Below, in pieces: positions 45,764 through 55,390 of a DNA stretch of 64,000 nucleotides. Source of the DNA: Trichomonas vaginalis G3 (Eukaryota > Parabasalia > Trichomonadida > Trichomonadidae); assembly GCF_026262505.1 (NCBI RefSeq), contig NC_067206.1, forward strand, positions 38,577,660-38,641,659, given 5' to 3'. The position numbers and the translations under genes were made by a program. Under the pieces are notes generated by a model. It saw nothing but the letters and a program-made list of their open reading frames with translations, was not told the origin of the DNA and did no database searches. Position 1 is the first letter of the stretch, and the number at the start of each line of letters is the position of its first letter.

Positions 45764-45804
<41 letters not shown>
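44956..45804. repeat. Right TIR of element 2
   Basis: Inverted counterpart of 22996-23827 with small differences. It holds three palindromes (45040-45087, 45262-45309, 45460-45508), TCGTAAAGAC/TCGTAAATG tandem units between 45310 and 45660, and the outer CTGGAAGCCCCACTACC block before the T39 tract. Confidence 0.85.
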
Positions 45805-45807
<3 letters not shown>

Positions 45808-45879
45808 TTTATCATACAATTACCAATATTCATAAACCCGAACTTATTGTTGAACATCTTTTTTTTTTTTTTTTGTAAC

Positions 45880-46924
45880 AATTGAAATCAAGCTACTCAA
45901 TACCATCTAATGATATTTGTTGATTTACTATGACAATATATTGCATAAAAGAGAACCAAACAGTAAATGCTTTATTCTTGTTCATAACTAAGTCTGAAAT
46001 GAAATTTATTTTCTTTAAATATACTATAAGCAAATGATTGATCAAATGAAGACCGTTGAATTTAGTCATATGGTATTGGTATACCATATATTATGGAAGT
46101 TTCATTTAGAATTCGATCTTTTAACAAAAACAGAATCGATAATTATTGGTAAAATATGATCATGTAGTCCATTATACAGATGATCGGTATAATGGAATAT
46201 TTACATACATCAGAAAACAAAATAATGATCAAAATCCATTAACTTGTAAAGCCATTAATGTTTATATTTCAAACGGATATTCCGGAAGAACATCAAATTT
46301 ATTCGAATATTCAAAGACTGGACATGGTTGGGGTTTGTCAGAAGTTACAAACAACTTTATTAGTTTTGATTTCAAAGAAAACAAAATTTCACTTGAAGCT
46401 TACACAATAAGATCAGGATATGGTGAAAGTTATTGGAATTATCCAGTTGATTTTGCTATTGAAGGAAGTAACGACAATTCATCATGGTCGATGATTGATG
46501 ATAAACCAAATAACATGGAATTAGGAGCGAGTCATAAAGTTTATACATGGAAATGTAATAAATCACCATTATATCGATATATCAGATTTAGACTCAAATC
46601 TGTATATCAATGTTGTTATTTAATCACAGATCATTTTGAATTTTTTGGCGGTATTAACACTATGAACAATGATAACATCAAATCCCAAATTTCATGTAAT
46701 TCCATGTATTACATAATATTCCATATTCCTCTTATTCGTTTATGCTTTATATCATGAAGTAAAAACTTACTGAATTAATTTTGAATTTTTTTCTGAGTTT
46801 CTGAGATTCATAATATATAATTTCATATATTAAACGATATTCAACAGAGAATTCAATATTAATCAATTTAGCTAAGTTGAATAAATGAATCAAAGTTAAT
46901 CAAAAAGAATCTTAAGAAGATTTT
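45880..46924. repeat. Duplicated host segment, copy 1 (F5/8C unit)
   Basis: This stretch and 51741-52700 are diverged copies. They share the flanking GATATTTGTTGATTTACT and CAAATGATTGATCAAATGAA sequences as well as the F5/8C frame. Copy 1 is followed by a Nup93 3'-end fragment; copy 2 is followed by the intact Nup93 gene. Apart from the F5/8C frame there is no other gene here. Confidence 0.75.
46146..46757 (+). pseudogene. F5/8 type C (discoidin-like) domain fragment, copy 1
   Basis: About 203 residues of a discoidin-like beta-sandwich: NYISNGYSGRTSNLFEYSK-like loop, NNFISFDFKENKISLEAYTI, FAIEGSNDNSSWSMIDDKPN and YRYIRFRLKS, ending HFEFFG. These are the landmarks of F5/8C domains found in many Trichomonas proteins. 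The frame has a stop just upstream (46140-46142) and no ATG until deep in the domain (it opens at a TTG). It therefore lacks the N-terminal part its relatives usually have and is probably a fragment. The second copy at 51993 starts at the same point, so truncation preceded the duplication. Confidence 0.65.
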
Positions 46925-47012
46925 AATTAAATTTATTTCTTTAGAAAGATAATAGTATAGCCATGAATTATTCTCATGGTCTCGTGACTAGTGTTAAGAT
47001 TGGAACAGTCAC
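46925..47012 (-). pseudogene. Nup93 3'-end fragment
   Basis: About 90 bp matching the end of the intact Nup93-like gene (53161-53250): TTTATTTCT..GAAAGATAATAGTATAG then TTCTCATGGTCTCG(T/C)GACTA and GTTAAGATT. Only the last codons and 3' flank remain. Together with the 51520-51695 piece it marks a former Nup93 copy whose middle has been replaced by the ankyrin gene. Confidence 0.7.
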
Positions 47013-47189
47013 ATGGCCTGGTAATTTTTAATACATATGTTTCTCAATAATTACAAGTACTTTTCTGGAAATAAGAGTGACCAGCCCTTGAACCTTTGCC
47101 TATATTAAATTCTATATGATAATCTTGTTTTTCTTTGGATAAGTCGGTGTAATGTTTTCCATAAACTATCCAAATTATGGAATTTTTTT

Positions 47190-47795
47190 ATGGAATTTTT
47201 TACATTATTTAAAATGTCTAAAAACAAAGACATCCATACATTCTACAACATGTTGATGGAAAAATATAAGTTTTATCAAGATGCTATAACACCTTTTATG
47301 CAACTAAGAACAAAAAATGAAGAAGAAATTAAACAAATCTATCAAAATTTGAAAACAACTTTCCTTGATTCAAATATTTACTCACCAGTTAATGTATACA
47401 ATCTAATAAACAATATTTTCCCATATAATAATCGATATTTAACATCTTACTGGTCAATTTTCAAAATGATTTATGAAGATTATCATATAAAACCAGATTC
47501 ATATTTTGAACCTGTATTGAAATATTTCTTTTATAAAGAAAATAATCTAAATATAAGAGCATATGATAAAAAACTTTTTCAAAAATACGAAAATGAAAAT
47601 TATTCTCTTGAAGTTCATGAAGAAAACACAATTTATTGGGCAATCATGAAAGATGACCTCCAATTATTTATATCATACGCATTGGATTCCAATTTCGATA
47701 AGAATCAAACATTAAGAAGTGGTTTATATCCTTTGATTAATGGTTTTGAACAATATTCATTATTAGAAATATGTTGTTATCATGGTGCTGTTAAA
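47190..47795 (+). pseudogene. Ankyrin protein gene, N-terminal part (DUF3447-type head)
   Basis: This part encodes about 200 residues without ankyrin repeats: MEFFTLFKMSKNKDIHTFYN (or from the internal MSKNKD at 47214), helices YKFYQDAITPFMQLRTKNEE and YLTSYWSIFKMIYEDYHIKP, and finally EVHEENTIYWAIMKDDLQLF and SLLEICCYHGAVK. This is the head region of the large Trichomonas DUF3447 ankyrin family. At 47795 it is cut by a transposon; the rest is at 50230-51360. Skipping the insert and one target-site copy, GAVK runs in phase into CFKYLRSEYN. Confidence 0.75.
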
Positions 47796-50224
47796 GGATG
47801 GGCACTCATAGGCTCCTGACAGCATAAAACTGTTATTATCTCACAATATAAAAGGAATCATAGGAATCTACAACTATATCTATATTGTTGGAAGACTTCT
47901 TAATGTATCATGCATATAAGTTATATCAATAACTCCATTATGTTATATGATTGTAATCATATTTTCGTTTCATGTTCAAAAACATTAAAATCATACTAAC
48001 TATATGAGTATTATATTTAGGAAGCTGATATATAGATATGATAAAATGCTAGGTTTTGTGATTAAGAATATATACTTATCTTTTAGAAAATAATACTTTT
48101 ATAAAAAATTATATCTTATATAATCTAAAAATTTTGGACAATTAAAAAACATTAATTAAAAATAGAAGGTGAAAGTGTTTATTCAAAGAAGGTGCAAGGT
48201 TATGATGTTTTGAGGGTGAAATAAATTTAATAATTATTTATGTGATTTAAGAGTAATACGATCATCGGTAGCTTGAAGACCTCTCTTTATAGCTCTTAAT
48301 GCCGCAAACTTTTTTTGAACTTGCTTTGAATTTTTGAATGCTTTGATTAAATCTTTTGTTGTATCATACATTCTGAAATATCTGTTCATCATTTCTGGCA
48401 TTGTTGGTAAATTTAACCTGTATCTTATTGCTACAATCGTTTCAAACATACTTTCATTGAAATGCAATATTGTGACTGCCATCCTAATTGGCCAAGAAGC
48501 ATGCCAATTAATATTTTTATTAGCAAGCATTGCTTTGATATGGTTTATCGATTCAACTACTTGAGTTGAATGAATCTTTTTTACCATATCAAAGATTTTT
48601 ACGGTATCTTCGAGGAATTTTTTAAGTGTTTTTATAGCAGTTTTATTTTTTGCATATTTCCATGGTTTAATCATCTTGCATTTTTCAGGATCTGGACAAA
48701 ATTTATGATTTCCGGCATAATGTTTAGCGGAATTCAACCATAAAAACTTCTTTGTTTTAATTGACATATGTGTGTCATTGAGAAGTTGCCTAAGCCAACG
48801 CAATAAATTCTTTGAAATGCTAGATAAGATTCTGAATTCTGGCAGTTTGAGCTTTTTCTGTATATTGTTAAGAAAATGTCCAGGATCTCTGTATTCTCTG
48901 ATACCTTTGAACGTATTTTTGATTGTAGAAACAATTTTGACATCGCCATCATGCACAAAAAAATTTACACGTTTTTCATTATTCCAACGCTTCAGCATTC
49001 TTTTTAAGCCTTCAAATTCCATTTCATTTGATTTTCCGTTGAAATTACCTTTGAAATTTTTAAAAGATTTAGATATCACTTCCCAATCTACAATTTTTTT
49101 GAGTTTCTCTTCTACAAATTGTACATAGCAAAACATTGCATTTCTTCTCTGACTCCAAGAACCGTCAAACAAAAGTCCCGAACATTTTCTCATTCGAGAT
49201 TTCCAATAATTAACAGATTCTCTGGCAACTTCTATGATAACACGACCAACCTTTTCTTGGACTCGATGAAATGTAGCTTCTGACGGAACTTTGATGTTAT
49301 TCAGCATGAATTGAAATTCTGATTGGCAAAATGTAGCGCCGCTCAATAATACAGATAGCACAAATTCAACAGTGTTGACGACATATGGCTCTACCCTATT
49401 TTTCGCGCTTTGAACTAAGTTCTTTATACGCTTTGCAACTGCTTTTGTTCGCCGCGGCATGAAAAATGAAGAATAACTTGACGGTTTCTTGAACAAATGG
49501 TCGCACATTCAAATATTGTGATGTACGATCAGGATAAAAGAATGTTGTTGCCGTGAATTTAGAAAATAGCAAAATTTCAATTTACGCAATCGAGATATAA
49601 CTTGATCGTTTGAGCGATAACCATGGCACCCATAGTATTAATGAAAGTACTCATACTTACAATTATTTTCTCCCATAGGAATATTGTTCAATATACTTCA
49701 CCTATAGAGGAAATCTCGAAATAAAATCGAATTTTTTCAAAAATTACAAAAATCAATTTTTTACAAAGATGTTCGAAAAATAACATTATATACGCATCAA
49801 ATCAAAGCATTATATGGAGCATTATAATTCTATATATGATTGTCCATCTTGCTGTTGTGCTATTTTTTTTAAACAATAATTTCATTGTTGAAATTAAATT
49901 TGCAATTTCAGTAAAAATTGCGACCCATCATTTTGAATATAATTGAATTAATACATTTATTGTAAGAATATTATATACCAAATATTAGACTTCCACATGA
50001 ATCCTGGTATGATATTATAAGTATTGCAAAATTAGAAAAAAATATGCTCATGATATACTAAAATTCATGTTTCAAGGTTAACTTATAAATAAAATAAGTT
50101 CGAGAAATGCATCACTAAATATTTGAGCTTGTGCACTATAATGCTATATAATAGTCTTCACTGTTTTTAATATATTGACTTTGCTAGACTTGATTTTTTT
50201 CATCACCCTAATGAGTGCCCATCC
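47796..50224. mobile_element. Kolobok/Mutator-like DNA transposon, 2.4 kb
   Basis: The ends are perfect 14-bp inverted repeats, GGATGGGCACTCAT at 47796-47809 and its complement at 50211-50224. The host duplication TTAAA lies at 47791-47795 and 50225-50229. It carries one intact transposase (48234-49508, minus strand). The remaining about 430 bp on the left and 700 bp on the right are AT-rich with no gene. TTAA(A) target use points to Kolobok, while the transposase resembles the wider Mutator-type DDE group. Intact transposase, perfect ends and intact host frame suggest a recent and possibly active insertion. Confidence 0.85.
48234..49508 (-). CDS. DDE transposase (Kolobok/Mutator-like)
   Basis: 424 residues. 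The catalytic-type motifs are LLFDGSWSQRRNA (Asp about 115), FFVHDGDVKIV (about 187-189) and TQVVESINHIKA (Glu about 319). Between them are a DPGHFLNNIQKKL helix with a conserved H and a GNHKFCPDPEKCKM segment, which matches the G-x-H-x-x-C...C element of this transposase group. The N-terminal MPRRTKAVAKRIKN is basic, suited to DNA binding. It would cut out and reinsert the element at TTAA-like sites. Two Met codons (49508 and an internal MPRR at about 49460) are possible starts. No frame breaks seen. Confidence 0.8.
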   Translation of the reverse strand: MCDHLFKKPSSYSSFFMPRRTKAVAKRIKNLVQSAKNRVEPYVVNTVEFVLSVLLSGATFCQSEFQFMLNNIKVPSEATFHRVQEKVGRVIIEVARESVNYWKSRMRKCSGLLFDGSWSQRRNAMFCYVQFVEEKLKKIVDWEVISKSFKNFKGNFNGKSNEMEFEGLKRMLKRWNNEKRVNFFVHDGDVKIVSTIKNTFKGIREYRDPGHFLNNIQKKLKLPEFRILSSISKNLLRWLRQLLNDTHMSIKTKKFLWLNSAKHYAGNHKFCPDPEKCKMIKPWKYAKNKTAIKTLKKFLEDTVKIFDMVKKIHSTQVVESINHIKAMLANKNINWHASWPIRMAVTILHFNESMFETIVAIRYRLNLPTMPEMMNRYFRMYDTTKDLIKAFKNSKQVQKKFAALRAIKRGLQATDDRITLKSHK

Positions 50225-50229
50225 TTAAA

Positions 50230-51360
50230 TGTTTTAAATATTTAAGATCTGAATATAATATGCAAATCACACCAACGTATCTTAACTTTTCATTCCTATC
50301 TGGTGTTCCAGAAATTATGGGTGAATGCTTGAAATATCAAACACCAAATGATGAAAGCATGTTTTTTGTTATTGTTTCACATAATACTGATTTTTTAACA
50401 TTTTTGATCAATCAATATCACCTCGAAATGAATTTATCTTATTGCGCGGCATTTGGTAATTTAAATGCATTCCTTATTTATTTTGATATGACAAAAGATG
50501 TGAATGATTGCTTTATAAATTCTCCTCTTTTTTATCTTCCTTCATTAGTTGAAGATTTTATTTCATTTGGAGTAGATATTAATGCATCAGATTTGCTTGG
50601 AAAAACTGCAATTATTCACGCGGGATTAACTAATAATAGATCAGCAGAAATATTGTTATCTCATGGAGCAGATATCAATTCACGCGATTCTGATGGTATG
50701 ACAGCACTTCATAAAGCAGCGTCTAATAATTATGTAGAATTCATGGAATTTCTGATTGAGCATGGTGCCGATTATAATGCAAGTGATATATGTAAGTATT
50801 CTGTTCTCCACTTTACAACAAGATATGATAGTAAAGATGCTGCAGCATTACTTATATCTTATGGTGCAAATATCAATGCAGTAGATGATACTGGAAAATC
50901 AACTCTTCTTAATGCAGCACAGCAAGATGATTTTGCAATTGCAGAACTTCTGATTTCACATGGCGCAGATATTAATGCAAAAGATTATAACAATTCATCA
51001 GCTCTTCATTATGCTGCTGCATATAACTCTGAAGAAACAGCAGATTTACTTATTTTGCATGGAGCTGTTGTCAATGCAAGAGATGTGGATAAAAAAACTC
51101 CCCTTATTGTAGCTGCCGAATATTCTAATAAAGAAGTTGCAGTGCTTCTTATTTTAAATAAAGCTAATGTTAATGCAAAAGATCGAAATGGCAAAACAGC
51201 GCTTATGTATGCTTCCGAAAAAGGATCAATTGAAATTGTAAGTCTTCTTTTATCGAGTGGAGCTAATACCAAAATTCGAGACAATTTTAAACATAATGCA
51301 CTTCATTATGCAACAATATCGAAGAATTATGAAATTGCAAATCTTTTAAGACAATCATAG
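50230..51360 (+). pseudogene. Ankyrin protein gene, C-terminal part with about eight repeats
   Basis: Begins CFKYLRSEYNMQITPTYLNF and SGVPEIMGECLKYQTPNDES, completing the DUF3447-type head. Ankyrin repeats of 33 residues follow to the end: NNRSAEILLSHGADINSRDS, DGMTALHKAASNNYVEFMEF, DDTGKSTLLNAAQQDDFAIA, RNGKTALMYASEKGSIEIVS and so on, with the usual TALH/G-A-x-x-N landmarks. Ankyrin stacks bind proteins. The gene as a whole was intact until the transposon hit it at codon GAVK/C. Downstream, the portion starting at the ATG at 50215 could still give a short product by itself. Confidence 0.8.
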
Positions 51361-51519
51361 TTCCAAAAAATTAATTATTTTCTTTTTCTTTTCATAACCA
51401 TCAATGATTTATGATTTTATTCTTCTATTATAACTTATACATGTAATGTAATAAAACTTCATTATATATTTAGACTCAAATCATTTATCGCTTGTTGTTA
51501 TTTGGTAACAGATCATTTT

Positions 51520-51695
51520 GTCGTTGATTGATGAAATTGCTCTTGGAACAATGTTTTTATGATTGATTCATTTAAGAATTTCATGTGTTCGAGAGATATC
51601 TGCCTTTTCCTGAGCAAGTAAAAGCTTTCTTCTTGTTTTTGCTTACTTTGTATCTTCAAATGAGCCCTTTGTCGCCCTTGATTTTAGTTACATCT
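51520..51695 (-). pseudogene. Nup93 N-terminal-region fragment
   Basis: About 175 bp close to 55085-55260 inside the Nup93-like gene (shared GTCGTTGATTGATG, GGAACAATGTTTTTATGATT, CATGTGTTCGAGAGATATCT and AGCAAGTAAAAGCTTTC), with scattered differences. It is the other remnant, with 46925-47012, of a second Nup93 copy. Confidence 0.75.
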
Positions 51696-51992
51696 TTGTT
51701 TACGAACACTAGAAAATCGGGTGATTGTTTTTTTTTTGTACGATCAATTGATATTTGTTGATTTACTTTGACAATATATTGCATGAAAGAGAACTAACCA
51801 CTAGATACCCTATTCTTTTTCGTAATTGAGCTTGAAATGAATTTTATTTTCTTTAATAATACTATAAACAAATGATTGATCAAATGAAGACTATTGAATT
51901 TCATCATATGACATTGGTAAACCATATTTTATCAATTCAATCAAAGTTTAACTTCGAAGTCAACTGTTTAACTAAAACAAAATCAATAATTA

Positions 51993-52610
51993 TTGGTAAG
52001 ATATGAACATGTAGTCCATTATACAGATAATCCGTATAATGGAATGTTTACATATATCAGAGAACAAAATAATGGTCAAAATCCATTAACTTGTAAAGCC
52101 ATTGATGTTTATATTTCAAACGGATATTCCGGAAGAACATCAAATTTATTCGAATATTCAAAGACTGGACATGGTTGGGGTTTGTCAGAAGTTACAAACA
52201 ACTTTATTAGTTTTGATTTCAAAGAAAACAAAATTTCACTTGAAGCTTACACAATAAAATCAGGATATGCTTCTGGTGGTAGTTATTGGAATCATCCAGT
52301 TGATTTTGCAATTGAAGGAAGTAATGACAATATAGAATGGTCGATGATTGATGATAAACCAAATAACATGGACATAGGAGCAGATGATAAAGTTTATACA
52401 TGGAAATGTAATAAATCACCATTATATCGATATATCAGATTTAGACTCAGGTCTATTTCTTATGGTGGTTATTTATTTACAGATCATTTTGAATTTTTTG
52501 GCAGTATTAACACTATGAACAATGATAACATCAAATACCATATTTCATGTAATTTCATGTATTACATAATATTCCATATTCCACTTATTGATTTATTCTT
52601 TTTATCATGA
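51993..52610 (+). pseudogene. F5/8 type C domain fragment, copy 2
   Basis: Near-copy of 46146-46757, 205 residues, with the same TTG-only opening and the same landmarks (SNGYSGRTSNLFEYSKTGHG; FAIEGSNDNIEWSMIDDKPN; HFEFFG). A three-residue difference occurs at SGYASGGSYW versus SGYGESYW. Truncated at the N-terminus like copy 1. It lies just before the intact Nup93-like gene in convergent orientation. Confidence 0.65.
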
Positions 52611-53173
52611 AATAAAAACTGTTTGAATTATTTTTGAGTTTTTTTTTTTTAGTTTCTGAGATTCAGAGAGTGTATATTTAAAGTTCTTTATTCAATCCAT
52701 AATAAATATATATTGTTAGGTGCCATAAATGATCCAACATGTCGGAAAAGATTATTTGCATCTCATTTGAATGCTTTTGATTTTGCTTATGGCTATCCAT
52801 TTGAATTGAAAATATAATTGAAAGCTAATCAAAAATATGATATAGAAGATTTTAAAATAATATCCATGAATATCTATGAATTTTTTTTTAATTTTATTTC
52901 TATTGAAAGATAATAGTAATGTCGATTATATCTTAGAGACTATTGATAAATAGAATAAATTAATAAGTGTTATATTGAGCATGAATTGATGTGTGTATTC
53001 GAGCAACTTCCACATTGTCCTATTTAGATCTCTTTCTATTGAACCCCCGGATCTCAGAATTAGATAATTAAATCATTTCACTTGTAAAATATGCTGTGTT
53101 GTAGAATTGTACTTTCAGATAAAAATCTAAACAAGGAATAAATTGGAATATCTATAAATATTTAGTTTTATTT
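52611..53173. other. AT-rich gap between F5/8C fragment and Nup93 gene
   Basis: About 560 bp of AT-rich sequence. The last 20 bp are the 3' flank of the Nup93 gene. The sequence right after the F5/8C frame is partly duplicated at 46758-46900. No gene, RNA or transposon end recognised. Confidence 0.4.
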
Positions 53174-55390
53174 CTATTGAAAGATAATAGTATAGTCGAG
53201 AATTCTTCTCATGGTCTCGCGACTAATGTTAAGATTAGAAACAGTAGCGAGTTCAAATAATGCAGAGCTCTTCTTCTTAAGAATCTTCATGTTGTCTGAA
53301 TCTGATGATGATCCTGTGATAGATTTAGATCGGAAGTTCTCTGAGTATGCATGCATAGCGTTCTCAAGTGCTGTTGGGAAAACACGACGAACAATCTCTG
53401 GTCTGTTTCGGATGGATTCATTAAATGAATCAACTTGTTCCAATGTAGATGGGAAAAGACCCGATTTGTCAATAGCACTGCATGCCTCTGAATAATGACA
53501 ATGACGAAGTTCAATACTAGAAATAGCTAAATAATACATTGTCTTGAAACTTTCGAAATCTGTTAAATCGGTCTTGTCGTCTTTCTGGATGATTTCTAAG
53601 AACAAAAGATTTGTTTCGTCAAGTGAAATATCATCAACAAAGCCTTCAACGCACTGTCGAAGTTCGATGTTTGCATTAGAAATAACTTTGTCCCATCGTG
53701 AGATCATCTTGAAGATCTTATATGCTTTACAATGTTCATCTCGCATTTCTGCTTCTTCACCTGCTAGATTGAGAACGGAATAGATCTCGGGTGGAGTAAG
53801 CCACTCGGAGATGATGGAGTTATCATGTGATTCTGTTCCTTGTGAAAGGATTTCAAGACCACGTTCGTCTTCGACAATGAAGATGGAAAGAGATTTAACT
53901 TTATCATCGAAATCTTGCAGAAATGAAAGATATCCGACTGCTTTGGAAAGGTCTTCGACTTCTGTTGCATATGTGATCAATGATTGTGAGATAGATTTAG
54001 AAGGAACGAATCCTGATAAGTGTAATGCAAGTGCAATGTGGATGTTCTCGTCGATGTTGTCTTCTTGTGACAAAAACCATTGACATGCTTTCTCAAATTC
54101 GCCGGACATGATAAGTTTTTGGCCAGAAAGGAATGGATTCTGGATAACTGTTGATTCCGTTTCATTATCTTCTAATTCACTTTTCAAGTCGTTGATACTG
54201 GAGTCTTTCATATGTAAGCGAAGCCAAACCCAGTCTTCCAATGATCGGATAACTTCAGATGAGTTAGATTCCGAATCATTGTTCTTGAATTCTCGGATGA
54301 TGTCACGATGACCTGGATTGCGATGAAGCATAACTGAAAGAGAGACAATCTTGAATGGATTAGCATCGATGTTAGAAAGTTCGGATGAAAGATAGTTTTC
54401 AACACGATCATTGTCTTCAAATGAAATTCCATTATTCATACTTCGAAGAAAGTTGACAACATAAATACTGAATTCACGTGAATTATCTGTTGAGTATTCG
54501 GCTGCACGTGAAATATCACCACATCGAAGTAAATAGTAAATGATGGCCCATGGAAGACCAGATTCGCCTAAATGTGAATGGTGCATGTTGATGTATGAAA
54601 CAACTGTTGGAAGAAAATCGAATTCACCACCCCGATTTGCAACTGGTAAAAATCGATTAACTTCTTGTGTAATAACACGCTTCTTTTGTGTCTCAAGGAA
54701 TTTGATGACACCTTGTTCAAGTTGTGAATGTGATTCTTGAAGAAATGAAATTAATTCAAATGTATCGATCAATGGAATGTTTAAATAATCTGGTTCAAGA
54801 AGATTGTAATGTGTATATGCGGATTTAACAATCTTTGATGCAAATTCTTCTGGTAAAAAGCTTTTATTGATGAATCGTGAATAATCTGAATTTCGATGAA
54901 TTCTATATGGAATATAAAAGCCTGTTTTCTCGTCTCTGATTTGACTGTATGCGAAATGATGTGATTTTGTATCTGAATTCCATCGATTTGTGATGTTTTT
55001 GAAAATAAATTCTTCGCAAATCTCTGATGTTTTCGTTTGGATTTCCGTGATAGATGATACAATGTTATTTTGCATTGTTTGTTCCGTTTTGTCGTTGATT
55101 GATGTAACTGTTCTTGGAACAATGTTTTTATGATTGATTCCTTTAAGAATTTCATGTGTTCGAGAGATATCTGCTTTCTCCTGAGCAAGTAAAAGCTTTC
55201 CTCTTGTTTTTGCTTGCTCTGTATCTTCAATTGAGCTCATTGTCGCCCTTGTTTCAGTGCTAATCAATTCTAGTGACTGGTGTACTAAAAATGGAGTCCT
55301 TCTTTCGAGATTCTGCGATCTTGTTAACAAGTCGTCGAGAGTTGTCTCGCTATATGGATCCATAAATTTTTTATTGGAGTATGGAGACAT
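53174..55390 (-). CDS. Nup93/Nic96-family nucleoporin
   Basis: 738 residues, all-helical. The key section is SYINMHHSHLGESGLPWAII, YYLLRCGDISRAAEYSTDNS, with the P-W-A-x-I-Y-Y-x-L-R-C-G-D landmark of the Nic96/Nup93 family near residue 285. An acidic, Ser/Thr-rich N-terminal region (about 1-130) with a coiled-coil-like stretch and a long alpha-solenoid (about 150-738) follow the family layout. Length is a little below yeast Nic96 (839). It would be a scaffold nucleoporin of the inner pore ring. Intact and single-exon. Two fragments of a second copy lie at 46925-47012 and 51520-51695. Confidence 0.8.
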   Translation of the reverse strand: MSPYSNKKFMDPYSETTLDDLLTRSQNLERRTPFLVHQSLELISTETRATMSSIEDTEQAKTRGKLLLAQEKADISRTHEILKGINHKNIVPRTVTSINDKTEQTMQNNIVSSITEIQTKTSEICEEFIFKNITNRWNSDTKSHHFAYSQIRDEKTGFYIPYRIHRNSDYSRFINKSFLPEEFASKIVKSAYTHYNLLEPDYLNIPLIDTFELISFLQESHSQLEQGVIKFLETQKKRVITQEVNRFLPVANRGGEFDFLPTVVSYINMHHSHLGESGLPWAIIYYLLRCGDISRAAEYSTDNSREFSIYVVNFLRSMNNGISFEDNDRVENYLSSELSNIDANPFKIVSLSVMLHRNPGHRDIIREFKNNDSESNSSEVIRSLEDWVWLRLHMKDSSINDLKSELEDNETESTVIQNPFLSGQKLIMSGEFEKACQWFLSQEDNIDENIHIALALHLSGFVPSKSISQSLITYATEVEDLSKAVGYLSFLQDFDDKVKSLSIFIVEDERGLEILSQGTESHDNSIISEWLTPPEIYSVLNLAGEEAEMRDEHCKAYKIFKMISRWDKVISNANIELRQCVEGFVDDISLDETNLLFLEIIQKDDKTDLTDFESFKTMYYLAISSIELRHCHYSEACSAIDKSGLFPSTLEQVDSFNESIRNRPEIVRRVFPTALENAMHAYSENFRSKSITGSSSDSDNMKILKKKSSALFELATVSNLNISRETMRRILDYTIIFQ

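Larger units (their letters stand above)
22996..45804. mobile_element. Virus-like element 2 (Polinton-related, with integrase and D5-like helicase)
   Basis: A 22.8-kb element with TIRs of about 840 bp. The outermost bases are an A47 tract on the left and a T39 tract on the right, next to GGTAGTGGGGCTTCCAGGCA. Host TTTACAT occurs on both sides (22989-22995; 45802-45808 if the last Ts are counted), a likely target duplication whose edge is blurred by the homopolymers. Parts: rve integrase, packaging ATPase, candidate capsid and penton-like genes, D5-like helicase, tail-collar-like protein, HNH endonuclease, Dam-like methylase. No polymerase B is visible. Most large genes are broken (thirty or more breaks), so it is older than element 1, yet its TIRs remain close and six genes at 35-37.9 kb are open. 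Confidence 0.8.

Noticed and set aside
45603-45881. Lys-run frame across the right TIR edge
   Set aside because: It is the translated T39 tract plus TIR; no coding character.
47796-50224. piggyBac assignment from the TTAA-containing target
   Set aside because: The transposase has the LLFDGSW...DGD...VVESINH layout of the Kolobok/Mutator-type group and not the piggyBac DDBD layout.
53211-54740. Several plus-strand frames inside the Nup93 gene
   Set aside because: All overlap the long minus-strand Nup93 frame and have no start context or family.
53287-55230. Minus-strand frames in a different phase from Nup93
   Set aside because: Shadows of the 738-codon frame, which has the family landmarks.
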